Shown: one piece after another, positions 25,782 to 35,008 of the stretch
Numbering within the stretch: position 1 is the first letter of the stretch
How the letters are laid out: every line of letters begins with the position of its first letter
NCBI RefSeq assembly: GCF_001427605.1
Contig: NZ_LMGZ01000018.1
Coordinates: 186,001-250,000, forward strand
Direction: 5' to 3'
Origin: Devosia sp. Root635
Lineage (GTDB): Bacteria > Pseudomonadota > Alphaproteobacteria > Rhizobiales > Devosiaceae
Length of the DNA: 64,000 nt
Position numbers and translations under genes: made by a program
The notes under the pieces: model-generated
What the model was told of the DNA's origin: nothing
The model's input: only the letters and a program-made list of their open reading frames with translations
The model's database searches: none

Positions 25782-27102
25782 CGGGATCGTCGGCATCGTC
25801 GTCGATGGGGGGAACCCTGATCTGGCCCGGCGGGGCCATGTCGGGAACAACAGGCTTGTTGGCGATGGAGGGGCGATGGCCCAGCTCGAACCGCCATGCC
25901 GCCACAGTGAAGATGACCAGCGCGGCCGTCACGCAGATCGCTGCCGCGAGGAACGGTGCGCCGGGGAAATAGCCGGGCGAGTCCGCGGCCGTGGTGAAAT
26001 AGGAAAAAATCTGCGTCGCGGCGAGCGGGCCGATGATGGTGGCCAGCGAATTGGCGGCATTGACGGCGCCCTGCAACTCGCCCTGGGCGTTGTCCGGCAC
26101 CTGCCGCGACAGCACGCCATTGATGGCCGGGGCGGCCAGGCCGCTGATGGCGCCCACCATGATGAAAGCGTAGAGGTAGAAGACCTGATCGGTGAAGGCG
26201 ACACCGGCAAAGGCGACGATGGCGGCGAGCAGGCCCAGCATGGCGACCGGCGGTTCGCCGACGCGCTTGACCATGGGGCCGACGACGAAGGCCTGGCAGA
26301 TGGCAAAGCCGATGCCGAAGGCGCCGAGGGCGCGGCCGATATTGGAGGAGGTGAACTGGAACACTTCCACGGTGAAATAGCTGAACACCGTGGGCAGCGC
26401 CTGTGCCGCCAGCGAGAAGGAAAACAGCACGGCCAGCAGCCACAGCACGACCGGATATTGCTTGAGGGCAAGGATGGCGCCGAAGGGATTGGCGCGGCGG
26501 ATGTCGAACTTGCGGCGGGAATGCTTGGGCAGGCTTTCGGGCAGCACCAACAGGCCGAAGAGGAAATTGGCGAAGGCCAGCCCGGCTGCGGCGAAGAAGG
26601 GGACGCGCGGGCCGAATTCGCCGAGTTCGCCGCCGATCACCGGGCCGATGATAAAGCCCAGGCCGAAGGCGGCGCCAATGAGGCCGAAGCGCTGGGTCCG
26701 CTTATGGGGCGGGGTAATATCGGCCATATAGGCCGTGGCCGTTGCCACCGCGGCGCCCGCGCAGCCGGCAATGACGCGACCGATGAAAAGGTACCAGACG
26801 ACGGGGGCGATCGACATCATGAGATAGTCGAAGGTCAGCCCCAGCAGGGAGGCCAGCAGAATCGGCCGCCGGCCGAAGCGATCCGAGAGGTTGCCCAGGA
26901 CCGGAGAGAAAACGAACTGCATGAAAGCATAGGTAAAGACCAGATAGCCACCGATGACAGCGGCATCGGCGACACTGCCGCCGGTCAGGTCTTCGAGCAG
27001 TTCGGGCAGCACCGGCACGATGATGCCGACGCCGATCATGTCCAGCAGGATGGTCACCAGAATGCAGGCCAGGGTCAGGCGTGAGCGGGTCGCTGCTTGC
27101 AT
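25759..27102 (-). CDS. MFS transporter, TetA-like
   Basis: The 447-residue protein has 12 predicted membrane helices and the MFS motif A GNLSDRFGRRPILL between helices 2 and 3. The start LACILVTILLDMIGVGIIVPVLPE is typical of TCR/Tet-type drug antiporters. It probably exports a drug or metabolite, and the linked GNAT may act on the same compound (inference). The start at 27102 was chosen because the upstream extension is poor in coding signal. Confidence 0.88.
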   Translation of the reverse strand: MQAATRSRLTLACILVTILLDMIGVGIIVPVLPELLEDLTGGSVADAAVIGGYLVFTYAFMQFVFSPVLGNLSDRFGRRPILLASLLGLTFDYLMMSIAPVVWYLFIGRVIAGCAGAAVATATAYMADITPPHKRTQRFGLIGAAFGLGFIIGPVIGGELGEFGPRVPFFAAAGLAFANFLFGLLVLPESLPKHSRRKFDIRRANPFGAILALKQYPVVLWLLAVLFSFSLAAQALPTVFSYFTVEVFQFTSSNIGRALGAFGIGFAICQAFVVGPMVKRVGEPPVAMLGLLAAIVAFAGVAFTDQVFYLYAFIMVGAISGLAAPAINGVLSRQVPDNAQGELQGAVNAANSLATIIGPLAATQIFSYFTTAADSPGYFPGAPFLAAAICVTAALVIFTVAAWRFELGHRPSIANKPVVPDMAPPGQIRVPPIDDDADDPDADSPRH

Positions 27103-27212
27103 ACTTTGGGCGCTAACCTTGTGAATCCTGACCGGCCTCGTCGTGTCGCGCAGTTGACACAGGCGGACCATTCAACGCAAGGCCGAACGGCTGCAAAGGG
27201 TTCCATCGCCGG

Positions 27213-27803
27213 CTAGGGGGCCATGAGCGCGGCTGCGGTCACAAGGCCCTGGGCGATGTCGATCATCCGCCGGTTCTGGTTCATCGCGGTGGAGCGGAGC
27301 AGGGTATAGGCGTCGGCCTCGCTGAGATTGCGCGTCCGCATCAGGATGCCCTTGGCCTGCTCGATGAGCTTGCGATCATCGAGTTCGCCACGCGCCTGTT
27401 CCAGTTCCCGCGTCAAGCGGGAGAAGGCGTTGAAGCGGGAAATGGCCATGTCGAGGATCGGCTTGACGCGCTCCTTCCTGAGCCCGTCGACCACATAGGC
27501 CGAGACGCCGGCCTCGACGGCCTTTTCGATCATCGCGCCGTCCGAACGGTCGACGAACATGGCGATGGGGCGCTGGATGGCGCGGGACAGCGAGAAGAAA
27601 TGCTCGAGGGTATCGCGCTTGGGATTTTCGAGGTCGATGACGATGACGTCGGGCATGGTGGCCTGGATGGTTCGCGCCACCTCGTTGACGTCATGGATGA
27701 CGGCGACGCGCGTATGCCCGGCCTCACGCAACCCATCCTCGATGATGGACGCGCGGATGCGATTTTCGTCGACGATCAGAACTGAGAGGTCGGGGTTGGG
27801 CAT
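27213..27803 (-). CDS. ANTAR domain response regulator
   Basis: The 196-residue protein has a receiver-like domain (residues 1-120: VLIVDENRIRASII, phosphoacceptor Asp in IVIDLEN), then a coiled-coil linker and an ANTAR domain (about 130-190: DDRKLIEQAKGILMRTRNLSEADAY and NRRMIDIAQGLV). ANTAR proteins such as NasT bind twin hexaloop RNAs and prevent termination in nitrogen-related leaders. No nitrate assimilation gene is next to it here. Its RNA targets are therefore elsewhere or unknown. Confidence 0.9.
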   Translation of the reverse strand: MPNPDLSVLIVDENRIRASIIEDGLREAGHTRVAVIHDVNEVARTIQATMPDVIVIDLENPKRDTLEHFFSLSRAIQRPIAMFVDRSDGAMIEKAVEAGVSAYVVDGLRKERVKPILDMAISRFNAFSRLTRELEQARGELDDRKLIEQAKGILMRTRNLSEADAYTLLRSTAMNQNRRMIDIAQGLVTAAALMAP

Positions 27804-27878
27804 CGACTGTAGCTATGCCGGTGCCCAGAAAAAGCACAAGTGCAGATTTTGCACATTTCATATGCAGCTGGATTGGGC

Positions 27879-28748
27879 CTAGCCCTTGGCGGCGACCTCG
27901 TTGCGCCAGGTGTATTGCGGGGAGTAGCCCAGCATGCGCTTGGCCTTTTCGATGGAGAGCAGCGTGCCATTGGCGGTGAGATTGCCCTTGACGGGCACGT
28001 CGGGGAAGACCTCGGCCAGCAAGGACATGTTGGACCGGCTCATGACCGTATCGGCATTGGCGATGATGAAAGCCTCGAAGCCACTGAAATCCGCCTGGAT
28101 CGACCGGCGCACGGCCTGGGCGCCATCGCGGGCGTCGATGTAGCCCCACAGGTTCCATTTGCGGCTGCGCGGATCGGCGTCGAATTTGGGGAAGGCCGCG
28201 TAGTCTTCCGGGTTCATGACGTTGGAGAAGCGGAGACCGACAATGCGCAAGGCAGGGTCCCAGCGGCAGAACTGGGCGGCCATGGTTTCGTCCAGCAGCT
28301 TGCCCAGCGAATAGGCCGATTCGGGACGCGGATAGTATTCCTCGTCGACCGGCGCATAGGGCGGGGGCGTCTCGAAGGGCAGGCCGAGCACCGTTTCGCT
28401 GGAGGCAAAGACGATGTTCTTGATGCCGGCGAGGCGGCTGGCCTCGAACACATTATAGGTCGTGGGCACATTGTTGGCGAAGGTGCGGGCATTGGCGGCA
28501 AGGCCGGGCGCCGGAATGGCGGCCAGATGCACGACGGCGTCGAACGGCCCCTTGCGTTCGTCCACGCCGCCAAGGATGGCGGCGGCGACTTCGCCGAAAT
28601 TGGTCAGGTCGATCCGCACGCTGGGACAGATGGGTTCGGGCAAAGCGTGCTGGTCGAGGTTGAGAACGTCGTAGCCATGCGCCACCAGATCGCGCAACAC
28701 GGCGCGCCCGAGCTTGCCGCTACCACCAGTCACCAGAACCTTGGGCAT
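27879..28748 (-). CDS. NAD-dependent epimerase/dehydratase family protein
   Basis: The 289-residue extended SDR has VLVTGGSGKLGRAVL (NAD binding, residues 4-18), HLAAIPAPG, FASSETVLGLPF and the catalytic Tyr-Lys in YSLGKLLDE. It is shorter than typical nucleotide-sugar epimerases and resembles uronate-dehydrogenase-like or other small-sugar epimerases. The substrate is unknown. It is transcribed in the same direction as the ANTAR gene, 75 bases upstream of it. Confidence 0.82.
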   Translation of the reverse strand: MPKVLVTGGSGKLGRAVLRDLVAHGYDVLNLDQHALPEPICPSVRIDLTNFGEVAAAILGGVDERKGPFDAVVHLAAIPAPGLAANARTFANNVPTTYNVFEASRLAGIKNIVFASSETVLGLPFETPPPYAPVDEEYYPRPESAYSLGKLLDETMAAQFCRWDPALRIVGLRFSNVMNPEDYAAFPKFDADPRSRKWNLWGYIDARDGAQAVRRSIQADFSGFEAFIIANADTVMSRSNMSLLAEVFPDVPVKGNLTANGTLLSIEKAKRMLGYSPQYTWRNEVAAKG

Positions 28749-28969
28749 GCGAACCTCCTCTATTTTCTCATGATTTTTGCTCTCGCAGCAGCCGTAGCCT
28801 AAGCCGGAACCGGGCGACTGCCAACATGCACGCGCATCGGTCGGTGGGTAAACAAGTGATGAATGAACGTCTCAGCAGCGGTTCAAGCGCCCGGGCGCAG
28901 AACTGGCAGCACGGTCGATGACAGGTATCGACATGACCGCTGTCGGCGGTCTCACACAGGAGACGACAA

Positions 28970-29392
28970 ATGCTCAAGACCACCGTTCTGGCCGTTCTCG
29001 TCGGCCTTGCCAGTGCTGCCGCCACGCTGCCCAGCGCGGCCCAGTTCCTCGCCGGCCCCCCGCCGGGCGGCCCCGGCATGCAAGCTGAAGAAGACTGCGC
29101 CTATCCGCTGCACTACATGCCGCGCGTGACCCGCGCCCATATCCAGTCGATCGATGGGCAGCCGGTCTACCTTGTTCCCGTCTGCGAGGATGGGCTGATC
29201 GGTCGCAACGACGATTATGGCTGGCTTTTCGTGCAGGGCAATGTGGACACGCTGCGCCTGCCCATCGCCCGCAACGCCACGCTGATGGCTGCGCTGACTG
29301 CCGAGGGCTACGACAGCCAGGACGTCGTTTCGCTGCGTTTCGGCGGCGGCGACAGCATCACCCTCTACGTCCACCAGCGCAACCTGCGCTGA
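28970..29392 (+). CDS. Small secreted protein of unknown function
   Basis: The 140-residue protein has a signal peptide (MLKTTVLAVLVGLASAAATL, cleavage near PSAAQ) and a proline/glycine patch (LAGPPPGGPGM). A compact domain follows with two cysteines (EEDCAYPL, VPVCEDG) that could bridge. GGAGACGAC precedes the ATG. It is probably periplasmic. I recognise no family. It is followed by another small secreted gene, and both have TGAAC/GTTCAAGCG words upstream, so they may be co-regulated. Confidence 0.7.
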   Translation: MLKTTVLAVLVGLASAAATLPSAAQFLAGPPPGGPGMQAEEDCAYPLHYMPRVTRAHIQSIDGQPVYLVPVCEDGLIGRNDDYGWLFVQGNVDTLRLPIARNATLMAALTAEGYDSQDVVSLRFGGGDSITLYVHQRNLR

Positions 29393-29505
29393 GCCCAGGC
29401 AACCCTGCCCGCTAGGATGAACGGTTTCTGAACATCGGTCTCAGGACCAGTTCAAGCGGGATCGGGCAGGGTGCTTTCAACAACCGAACTGTCCAGGGGG
29501 ACACG

Positions 29506-29844
29506 ATGAACAAGCAACAGGAAAAAGTTCTGGTCGCCACGCTCTGCGGCCTGGTGATTGCCGCCGCCGGCGCCTTCGCCGTGCAGCCCGCCATGGCCGC
29601 CGGCTACCAGGTCGATCAGCTGGCGCAGGTGACGGGCGTGGTCCATTGGGACCAGCTCAATGTCCGCAAGTGGCCGGCATCCTACTCCCAGCAGGTCGGC
29701 GCCTTCACGCCGGGCAGCCATGTGTGGGTGGAACGCTGCATCGAAGCCAAGACCGGCGCGGACTGGTGCCTGGTCGATGCGCACGACACGACGGGTTGGG
29801 TCAATTCCCGTTATCTGACTGTCATCTACGACTGGGATCTTTGA
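29506..29844 (+). CDS. SH3 domain-containing secreted protein
   Basis: The 112-residue protein has a signal peptide (about residues 1-32, ending AVQPAMAAG) and a bacterial SH3-like domain: LNVRKWPASYSQQVGAF, then GSHVWVERC, DWCLVD and TTGWVNSRYL. Such domains bind cell-wall peptides in the periplasm. Two cysteines (VERCIEA, DWCLVD) are placed to pair. GGGGGACACG precedes the ATG. The gene is followed by the structured element at 29881-30063. Confidence 0.85.
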   Translation: MNKQQEKVLVATLCGLVIAAAGAFAVQPAMAAGYQVDQLAQVTGVVHWDQLNVRKWPASYSQQVGAFTPGSHVWVERCIEAKTGADWCLVDAHDTTGWVNSRYLTVIYDWDL

Positions 29845-29880
29845 TCCCACACGGCCGCGCTTCCTTCCGAAGCGCCGGAC

Positions 29881-30063
29881 GTCGGTGATGGCGGAGACCC
29901 GGCAGCCTGCGGTTCATTCATCGCCGCAGATCGTGACTGCCGGCCGTTCGGGTCTCCACCCTCGCCGATGCGAGCCAGTGTTTCGTGCGTACCTCCTTCC
30001 CATGCTCTGTTGACTTTTCCGGTCCTGCGCTGTTCGTGAGAACAGCCCGGACCGGAGTTTTTT
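29881..30063 (+). ncRNA. Candidate structured RNA or leader ending in a terminator before the asparaginase gene
   Basis: Three nested stems are visible: GGAGACCC (29893) with GGGTCTCC (29950), GGCAG with CTGCC, and CTGCGG with CCGCAG around an 11-base loop. A weaker TCGG/CCGA extension lies outside. A strong terminator follows: CCGGTCC...GCTGTTC, loop GTGA, GAACAGC...GGACCGG, then TTTTTT at 30058-30063. It ends three bases before the asparaginase ATG, and the only Shine-Dalgarno-like GGAG (30054-30057) is partly within the terminator stem. It could be a separate sRNA or an attenuating leader. The long hairpin could also be read on the other strand. I could not match it to a known RNA family. 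Confidence 0.5.
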
Positions 30064-30066
30064 CTG

Positions 30067-31065
30067 ATGGATGCCAATCCCGTTCTTGCCGAGACCATAC
30101 GCGGCAACTGGGTCGAAAACCGCCATCGCGGCGCCTATGTCGTCGTGGATGCCGACGGCCGTATCATTGCTTCGGCCGGCGATATCGAGCGCGCCGTGTT
30201 TCCGCGCTCCGCCATCAAGTCCATGCAGGCCCTGCCGATCTTCGCGCGCCATGCCGAAGACAGGTTCCACCACTCCGAGGAAGAACTGGCGCTGGCCTGC
30301 GCCAGTCATCACGGCGAGGACGTGCATGTCGCGACAGCCAATGGCCTGCTGACCCGTATGGGGCTTTCGGCGGCCGATCTCGAATGCGGCGCGCATCTGC
30401 CGACCAATGCGGCGGCGCGCGAGGCGCTGCGGGCGGCGGGGGCGCCACCCAGCCCGTTGCACAACAACTGCTCAGGCAAGCATTCCGGCATGCTGAGCGT
30501 GGCCCTGGCCATGGGCGTGCCGACATCGGGCTATGTCGGTCGCGACCATGCGGTGCAGCAGGCGGTGCGCACCGCGGTCGAGGCGGTTATCGGCGAAAGC
30601 CTGACCGAGAGCAAATGCGGCACCGATGGCTGCTCGATTCCCACCTTCGCGGCGCCACTGCGCGCCTTTGCCCATGGCTTTGCCCGCATGGCGACGGGCA
30701 GGGGCCTATCGGCCGAACTGGCGACGGCCGCCCGGCGCCTGTTCGACGCGGCGACCAGCCATCCGCATCTGGTGGCCGGCACCGGCCATGCCGATACGCT
30801 GCTGATGACGGCCTTCAAGGGCAGGCTGATGCAGAAGATCGGCGCCGAGGGTGTGCAATGCGGCGCCATCCGCGACAAGGGCTGGGGCTATGCGCTCAAA
30901 TGCGACGACGGCAATATCGCCGCGAGCCAGGCCATGCTGGCCGGCATGCTGCTGAAACATGCCGATCCCGATGCCGGACAGAAGGCGCTGCTGGCAACGC
31001 TGGCGCACCAGCCGATCAGCAGCGTGCGCGGGGCGGAAGTGGGCGAGATGCGGACGACGGTTTGA
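30067..31065 (+). CDS. L-asparaginase, Rhizobium etli (ReAV)-type
   Basis: The 332-residue protein belongs to the asparaginase II family of Rhizobium etli type, unrelated to E. coli AnsA/B. It has FPRSAIKSMQALP with the Ser/Lys pair, CASHHGEDVH, LHNNCSGKHSGML with the second Ser/Lys pair, and CGTDGCSIPTF. The family hydrolyses L-asparagine to aspartate and ammonia. There is no signal peptide, so it is cytosolic. The start lies directly after a terminator-like hairpin, suggesting expression is controlled by attenuation. Confidence 0.9.
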   Translation: MDANPVLAETIRGNWVENRHRGAYVVVDADGRIIASAGDIERAVFPRSAIKSMQALPIFARHAEDRFHHSEEELALACASHHGEDVHVATANGLLTRMGLSAADLECGAHLPTNAAAREALRAAGAPPSPLHNNCSGKHSGMLSVALAMGVPTSGYVGRDHAVQQAVRTAVEAVIGESLTESKCGTDGCSIPTFAAPLRAFAHGFARMATGRGLSAELATAARRLFDAATSHPHLVAGTGHADTLLMTAFKGRLMQKIGAEGVQCGAIRDKGWGYALKCDDGNIAASQAMLAGMLLKHADPDAGQKALLATLAHQPISSVRGAEVGEMRTTV

Positions 31066-31068
31066 GCG

Positions 31069-32361
31069 CTATCGGACGCTCACATTCGGGTAGCGACCGG
31101 CATTGGCGATGAGGTCGGCTTCCACGACCTCGGTCCAGGCGAGGCCGACGATGGCGTGCTGGCGGGCCGAAACGGCGTTGCTGCCGAGATGAACCGGCCC
31201 GGCCCCCTCCACCACGCTCACCCCGATGCCGATATCGCTCTGGCTGACCACGTTGCCTGATATCAGCACGTTGCGCAGGAAGCTGCCATAGCCGGCCGCG
31301 ATGGCGATGCCGGGCACGTTCTGCACGGTGTTGCCGGTGATGGCCGCTTCCGCCTCGGCGAAAATGCCTATGGGGATCGTATCGGGATTGACCGGTGAGT
31401 TCGGCGTGATGTTGCGCACGATGTTGCCGGCGCAGACGGCCAACTGGCCGCCGGAGTCGAGATTGGTGATCGAGATGCCGGTGGCGGCGCCGTCGACGAT
31501 ATTGTTGGCGATGACCGAGCCGGAGAATTCGAATTCCGAGAAGATCGCCACCTCGCCCGAGCGCAGGCAGGTATTGCCGCTGACCTGCGTATTGTTGGTG
31601 GCGTTGAGGCGGATCGCGGTGAAGGCGCAATCGGCGATGTGGTTGTTGGCGACGATGACCTCGTCGGCCTTGAACACATTGATGCCATTGCCGTTCTGTC
31701 CGTTGCCGCCGCCACGCCAGTCGATATTGGCGATGCGGTTGCCGGTAACGATGGAGCCATCCGCACCGCTCTGCGAGCGCCAGATGCGGATACCCGCATT
31801 GCCGCACTGGTCGATGCTGTTGCCCGATATGAAGAGGCCGCGGCTGTCCATGGCGTGAATGGCGGCATCGCCGAGTTCGGTGAAATGGCAATCGCTTATG
31901 GTGACGCCGGCATCGGCGATGCTGACGCCGATTTCCGAGCCACGGAAGCGGCAGCGCTCCAGCGTGATGTCGTCGCTGGCCACGATGGCGATGCCGGCAG
32001 TGCCCGATGCGAAGCCGATATCGCGGAGGACGAGCGAACCGCGGTCGTGGACGGACAGGTTGTCGCCATCGGGCAGCAGGGTTAGCTCGGTGCGGCCCGG
32101 AACGCCCTGGACCACCAGATTGGACGGGAAATCGAGGCCGCTCACCTGGATGATGCCGGCCGGCAATTGCAGTGCCTGGCCCGCCGTGGCGGCCTGATCG
32201 AGCGCCGCCTGCAGCAACGGGCCCTGGTCTCCGGCGGTATCGCCGGCGACGCCAAGCGTCGTGGCATCGAGCACGGACTGGGCGCGCGCGGCCGGCGGAG
32301 CGGCGAGACTGGCGATCCCGGCCAGGACAAGGCGGCGATTGGCGAGCATGGTTGTCTTCAT
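31069..32361 (-). CDS. Tat-exported parallel beta-helix repeat protein (TIGR03808-like)
   Basis: The 430-residue protein has a twin-arginine signal ([20 protein letters not shown]) and a long run of about 22-residue repeats with ISGN/VTGN turns ([43 protein letters not shown]). This gives a right-handed parallel beta-helix. It matches the Rhizobiales family described as Tat-translocated repeat protein. It is probably periplasmic and may bind or cleave a polysaccharide, but no catalytic set is evident. Convergent with the asparaginase gene, 3 bases apart. Confidence 0.85.
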   Translation of the reverse strand: MKTTMLANRRLVLAGIASLAAPPAARAQSVLDATTLGVAGDTAGDQGPLLQAALDQAATAGQALQLPAGIIQVSGLDFPSNLVVQGVPGRTELTLLPDGDNLSVHDRGSLVLRDIGFASGTAGIAIVASDDITLERCRFRGSEIGVSIADAGVTISDCHFTELGDAAIHAMDSRGLFISGNSIDQCGNAGIRIWRSQSGADGSIVTGNRIANIDWRGGGNGQNGNGINVFKADEVIVANNHIADCAFTAIRLNATNNTQVSGNTCLRSGEVAIFSEFEFSGSVIANNIVDGAATGISITNLDSGGQLAVCAGNIVRNITPNSPVNPDTIPIGIFAEAEAAITGNTVQNVPGIAIAAGYGSFLRNVLISGNVVSQSDIGIGVSVVEGAGPVHLGSNAVSARQHAIVGLAWTEVVEADLIANAGRYPNVSVR

Positions 32362-32467
32362 CCAGCCATTGTGCCGTGCGCGCGCCGATCCCGCCATCAG
32401 CAATGGAAAACAGAGTTACGAGTTGTCCCGCCGCAATGGGGGCGGCTATAAGAAACCAACTCAAAGG

Positions 32468-33967
32468 ATGGCGGCGCCGATGCTTATTGACGACAAGATC
32501 TTTCTCGGGGTCAGCACGCGTCCCGAATACCTGGCGCTCAAATATGGCAACCGGCATGGCCTGGTGACCGGGGCGACCGGCACCGGCAAGACCGTGACCT
32601 TGCAGGTGATGGCCGAGGGATTCTCGGCCGCCGGGGTGCCGGTCTTCGCGGCCGACATCAAGGGCGATCTCAGCGGCGTGGCCAAGATGGGCGCGGCGCA
32701 GGGCTGGCAGACCCAGCGCGCCCAGGACATCGGCTTCACTGACTTCAAGGACGACATATTCCCGGTGATCTTCTGGGATCTGTTCGGGCGGCAGGGCCAT
32801 CCGATCCGCGCCACCATCTCGGAAATGGGTGCGCTGCTGCTGAGTCGCATGCTCGAGCTCAACGACACGCAGGAAGGCGTGCTCAACATCGCCTTCAAGC
32901 TGGCGGACGATGAAGGGCTGCTGCTGCTCGACCTCAAGGACCTGCGGGCGCTGCTGGTCGATATCCAGGAGCGGGCCAAGGAAATTTCCACCCGCTACGG
33001 CAATGTCACCACCGCCTCGATCGGGGCGATCCAGCGGGCTTTGCTGGTGCTGGAACAGCAGGGGGCGGAGAATTTCTTCGGCGAACGCGCGCTCGACATT
33101 GCCGACCTGATGCGGACGGATCGGGACGGGAAGGGTTTCATCTCGATCCTGGCGGCGGACGAATTGATGCGCGCGCCAAGGCTTTACGCGACCTTCCTGT
33201 TGTGGATGCTGAGCGAGCTGTTCGAGGAATTGCCGGAAGTGGGCGACCCTGACAAGCCCAAGCTGGTGTTCTTTTTTGACGAGGCGCATCTGCTGTTCGA
33301 TGATGCACCCAAGGCGCTGATCGACAAGGTCGAGCAGGTGGTGCGGCTGGTGCGTTCCAAGGGCGTCGGCGTCTATTTCGTGACGCAGAACCCGGTCGAT
33401 ATTCCCGAAACCGTGCTGGCGCAGTTGTCCAACCGGGTGCAGCACGCCCTGCGGGCCTATACGCCGCGCGAACAGAAGGCTGTGCGGGTGGCGGCCGAGA
33501 CATTCCGGCCCAATCCGGAATTTTCGACTGAGGAGGTCATCACCCAGCTGGGCATCGGCGAGGCGCTGGTGTCGGTGCTGGAGGCCAAGGGCATTCCCTC
33601 GGTGGTCGGGCGCACGCTGATCCGGCCCCCTTCGGCGCAGGTCGGGCCACTTTTGCCGGAGGAACGGCGCGCCATCATCGCCAATTCGCCGGTGGCCGGG
33701 CTATATGACACCGTCGTCGACCGGGATTCGGCCTTTGAAAGCCTGGCGAAGAAGGCCCGTGACCGGCAATTGGCGGAGGAACGCCAGCGGCAGGACGACG
33801 AGGCGCGCAAGGCCGAACGGACCTATCAGGACGACAAGCCGCGCCGCAGCTCGACTCGCCAGACGCCCGCAGAAGCGGCAATGAATTCGCTGGCGCGCAC
33901 GGTTGCCAACCGGCTGGGAAGCGCGCTGGTGCGCGGCATTCTCGGCGGCCTGAAGCGCGGCCGATGA
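32468..33967 (+). CDS. HerA/YjgR-like ATPase (DUF853 family)
   Basis: The 499-residue protein has Walker [13 protein letters not shown] near residue 36, Walker [14 protein letters not shown] near residue 267, and a [20 protein letters not shown] sensor region, as in YjgR/HerA-like P-loop ATPases. The C-terminal 90 residues are charged and low complexity ([18 protein letters not shown]). Function in DNA or protein translocation is not established for YjgR. The ATG at 32468 has AAAGG directly against it; ATG at 32480 has better spacing and may be the true start. It overlaps the next gene by four bases. Confidence 0.88.
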   Translation: MAAPMLIDDKIFLGVSTRPEYLALKYGNRHGLVTGATGTGKTVTLQVMAEGFSAAGVPVFAADIKGDLSGVAKMGAAQGWQTQRAQDIGFTDFKDDIFPVIFWDLFGRQGHPIRATISEMGALLLSRMLELNDTQEGVLNIAFKLADDEGLLLLDLKDLRALLVDIQERAKEISTRYGNVTTASIGAIQRALLVLEQQGAENFFGERALDIADLMRTDRDGKGFISILAADELMRAPRLYATFLLWMLSELFEELPEVGDPDKPKLVFFFDEAHLLFDDAPKALIDKVEQVVRLVRSKGVGVYFVTQNPVDIPETVLAQLSNRVQHALRAYTPREQKAVRVAAETFRPNPEFSTEEVITQLGIGEALVSVLEAKGIPSVVGRTLIRPPSAQVGPLLPEERRAIIANSPVAGLYDTVVDRDSAFESLAKKARDRQLAEERQRQDDEARKAERTYQDDKPRRSSTRQTPAEAAMNSLARTVANRLGSALVRGILGGLKRGR

Positions 33968-34533
33968 GCATGGTGGAACCCGCTATCGCCGCTCCCGTCG
34001 TTGCCGTTTTCGCATCGGATAAGGGGCCGGGCGACCCAGAACGGGCGTCGATCATGGGGCAGGCCGGCACGTATTTTGCCAAGCGCGGCGCCCATATCGT
34101 GTGCCTGGCGGAAAACGGCGTCATCCCGGTGCCGCTAATCACCGCGGCGCGGACGGCGGGCGGGCTGGTGCAGATCGTGGCCGATGCGACCATCGCGCTG
34201 CCCAGGGCCCTGGCTGGCGTGACGATGGAAGTGCTGCCCGAGCGTGAGGAGCGGCTGACGCGAGTGGCGCAACTGGCCGATGCCTATGTGGCGCTGCCCG
34301 GTTCGCTGGCCTCGGCTTCGACGCTGTTTGGCAGCTGGGCCGCCGCCCGGGCGCAGGGACGCACGCCGCCGGTGGTGATGCTCAATCGGCATCGGGCTTA
34401 TGAAGTGATGCGGGGCTATGCCGCTGACGTGCTGTCGCCGGGCCTGCCCGGCTATGAGCGGGCCGTGCAATTTGCCGACACGATCGAGGATCTTTGGGCG
34501 CGGCTGAGCAGGCTGGTCGCGGAGGCGAGATAG
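33964..34533 (+). CDS. LOG/SLOG-like Rossmann protein with degenerate motif
   Basis: The 189-residue protein has a Rossmann nucleotide-binding pattern similar to LOG/TIGR00725 proteins: [19 protein letters not shown], then [18 protein letters not shown] and a terminal VVMLNRHR strand. The hallmark P-G-G-x-G-T-x-x-E of LOG phosphoribohydrolases is replaced by [15 protein letters not shown], so the canonical activity is unlikely. It may be a nucleotide-binding sensor. Coupled by ATGA to the HerA-like ATPase. Confidence 0.65.
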   Translation: MSMVEPAIAAPVVAVFASDKGPGDPERASIMGQAGTYFAKRGAHIVCLAENGVIPVPLITAARTAGGLVQIVADATIALPRALAGVTMEVLPEREERLTRVAQLADAYVALPGSLASASTLFGSWAAARAQGRTPPVVMLNRHRAYEVMRGYAADVLSPGLPGYERAVQFADTIEDLWARLSRLVAEAR

Positions 34534-34577
34534 GATTTCGGCGACGCGTTTTCATCAGGAGCTACTGGTGCCGTTGC

Positions 34578-34883
34578 CTAGGCGAGCTTGTAGATCCTCA
34601 CCGGCCTGGTGCTGCCGCGGGCGATGATGCCTTTGAATTCCAAGTCGAGTTGTACGCCCTTCATCCACCAGCCGGCCTTTTCGCCGCCAGGGAAATGTTC
34701 TTGCGACAGGATCGGCCTGATCGCCTCGCGCAGCTCGGCCGGGGTGATGCCGGGTGCCTCTGACGGCAGCGCGGCGAGCACCGCATCCTTCATCGCCATG
34801 AACCGCGCCTTGTCGACCCGCACCTTGTGATCGGGCGAGACGGCGTTTTCCATCAAGTATTTCTCGGCTTCATCCTTGGCCAT
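34578..34883 (-). CDS. DUF6958-like small protein
   Basis: The 101-residue protein has VRVDKARFMAMKDAVLAALP, TPAELREAIRPIL, then FPGGEKAGWWMKGVQLDLE and a C-terminal RPVRIYKL. This is the pattern of a small family I recall as DUF6958, with a winged-helix-like fold suggested by the C-terminal half. It is probably cytosolic; function unknown. It faces a TetR gene divergently across 125 bases holding an operator-like palindrome, so TetR probably controls it. Confidence 0.7.
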   Translation of the reverse strand: MAKDEAEKYLMENAVSPDHKVRVDKARFMAMKDAVLAALPSEAPGITPAELREAIRPILSQEHFPGGEKAGWWMKGVQLDLEFKGIIARGSTRPVRIYKLA

Positions 34884-34926
34884 AGCGGGTCTCCTTGATG
34901 GTGAGGTCGGCTGGCATGGACAGTGT

Positions 34927-34974
34927 GAACTGAACGGTCCAGTTCCAACATTGCATCAAACTAGACTGTCTAGT
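34927..34974. promoter_or_regulatory. TetR-type operator region
   Basis: ACTAGAC-T-GTCTAGT at 34960-34974 is a perfect palindrome around one base. A second inverted pair, GAACTG (34927) with CAGTTC (34940), lies 15 bases to the left. They sit between the divergent DUF6958-like and TetR genes, where an autoregulated TetR family repressor would bind. Confidence 0.7.
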
Positions 34975-35008
34975 ATGATTGTCAAGTGGACCTGACTGGA
35001 GGCGATGG

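Noticed and set aside
29881-30063. A known riboswitch class upstream of the asparaginase gene
   Set aside because: I compared it mentally with glycine, SAM-II, ZTP and others and found no match, so it is left as an unnamed candidate.
31016-33445. A very long minus-strand frame across the beta-helix gene and the HerA-like ATPase
   Set aside because: It is in a different frame from the beta-helix gene and antisense to an ATPase with Walker motifs; composition is that of a shadow.
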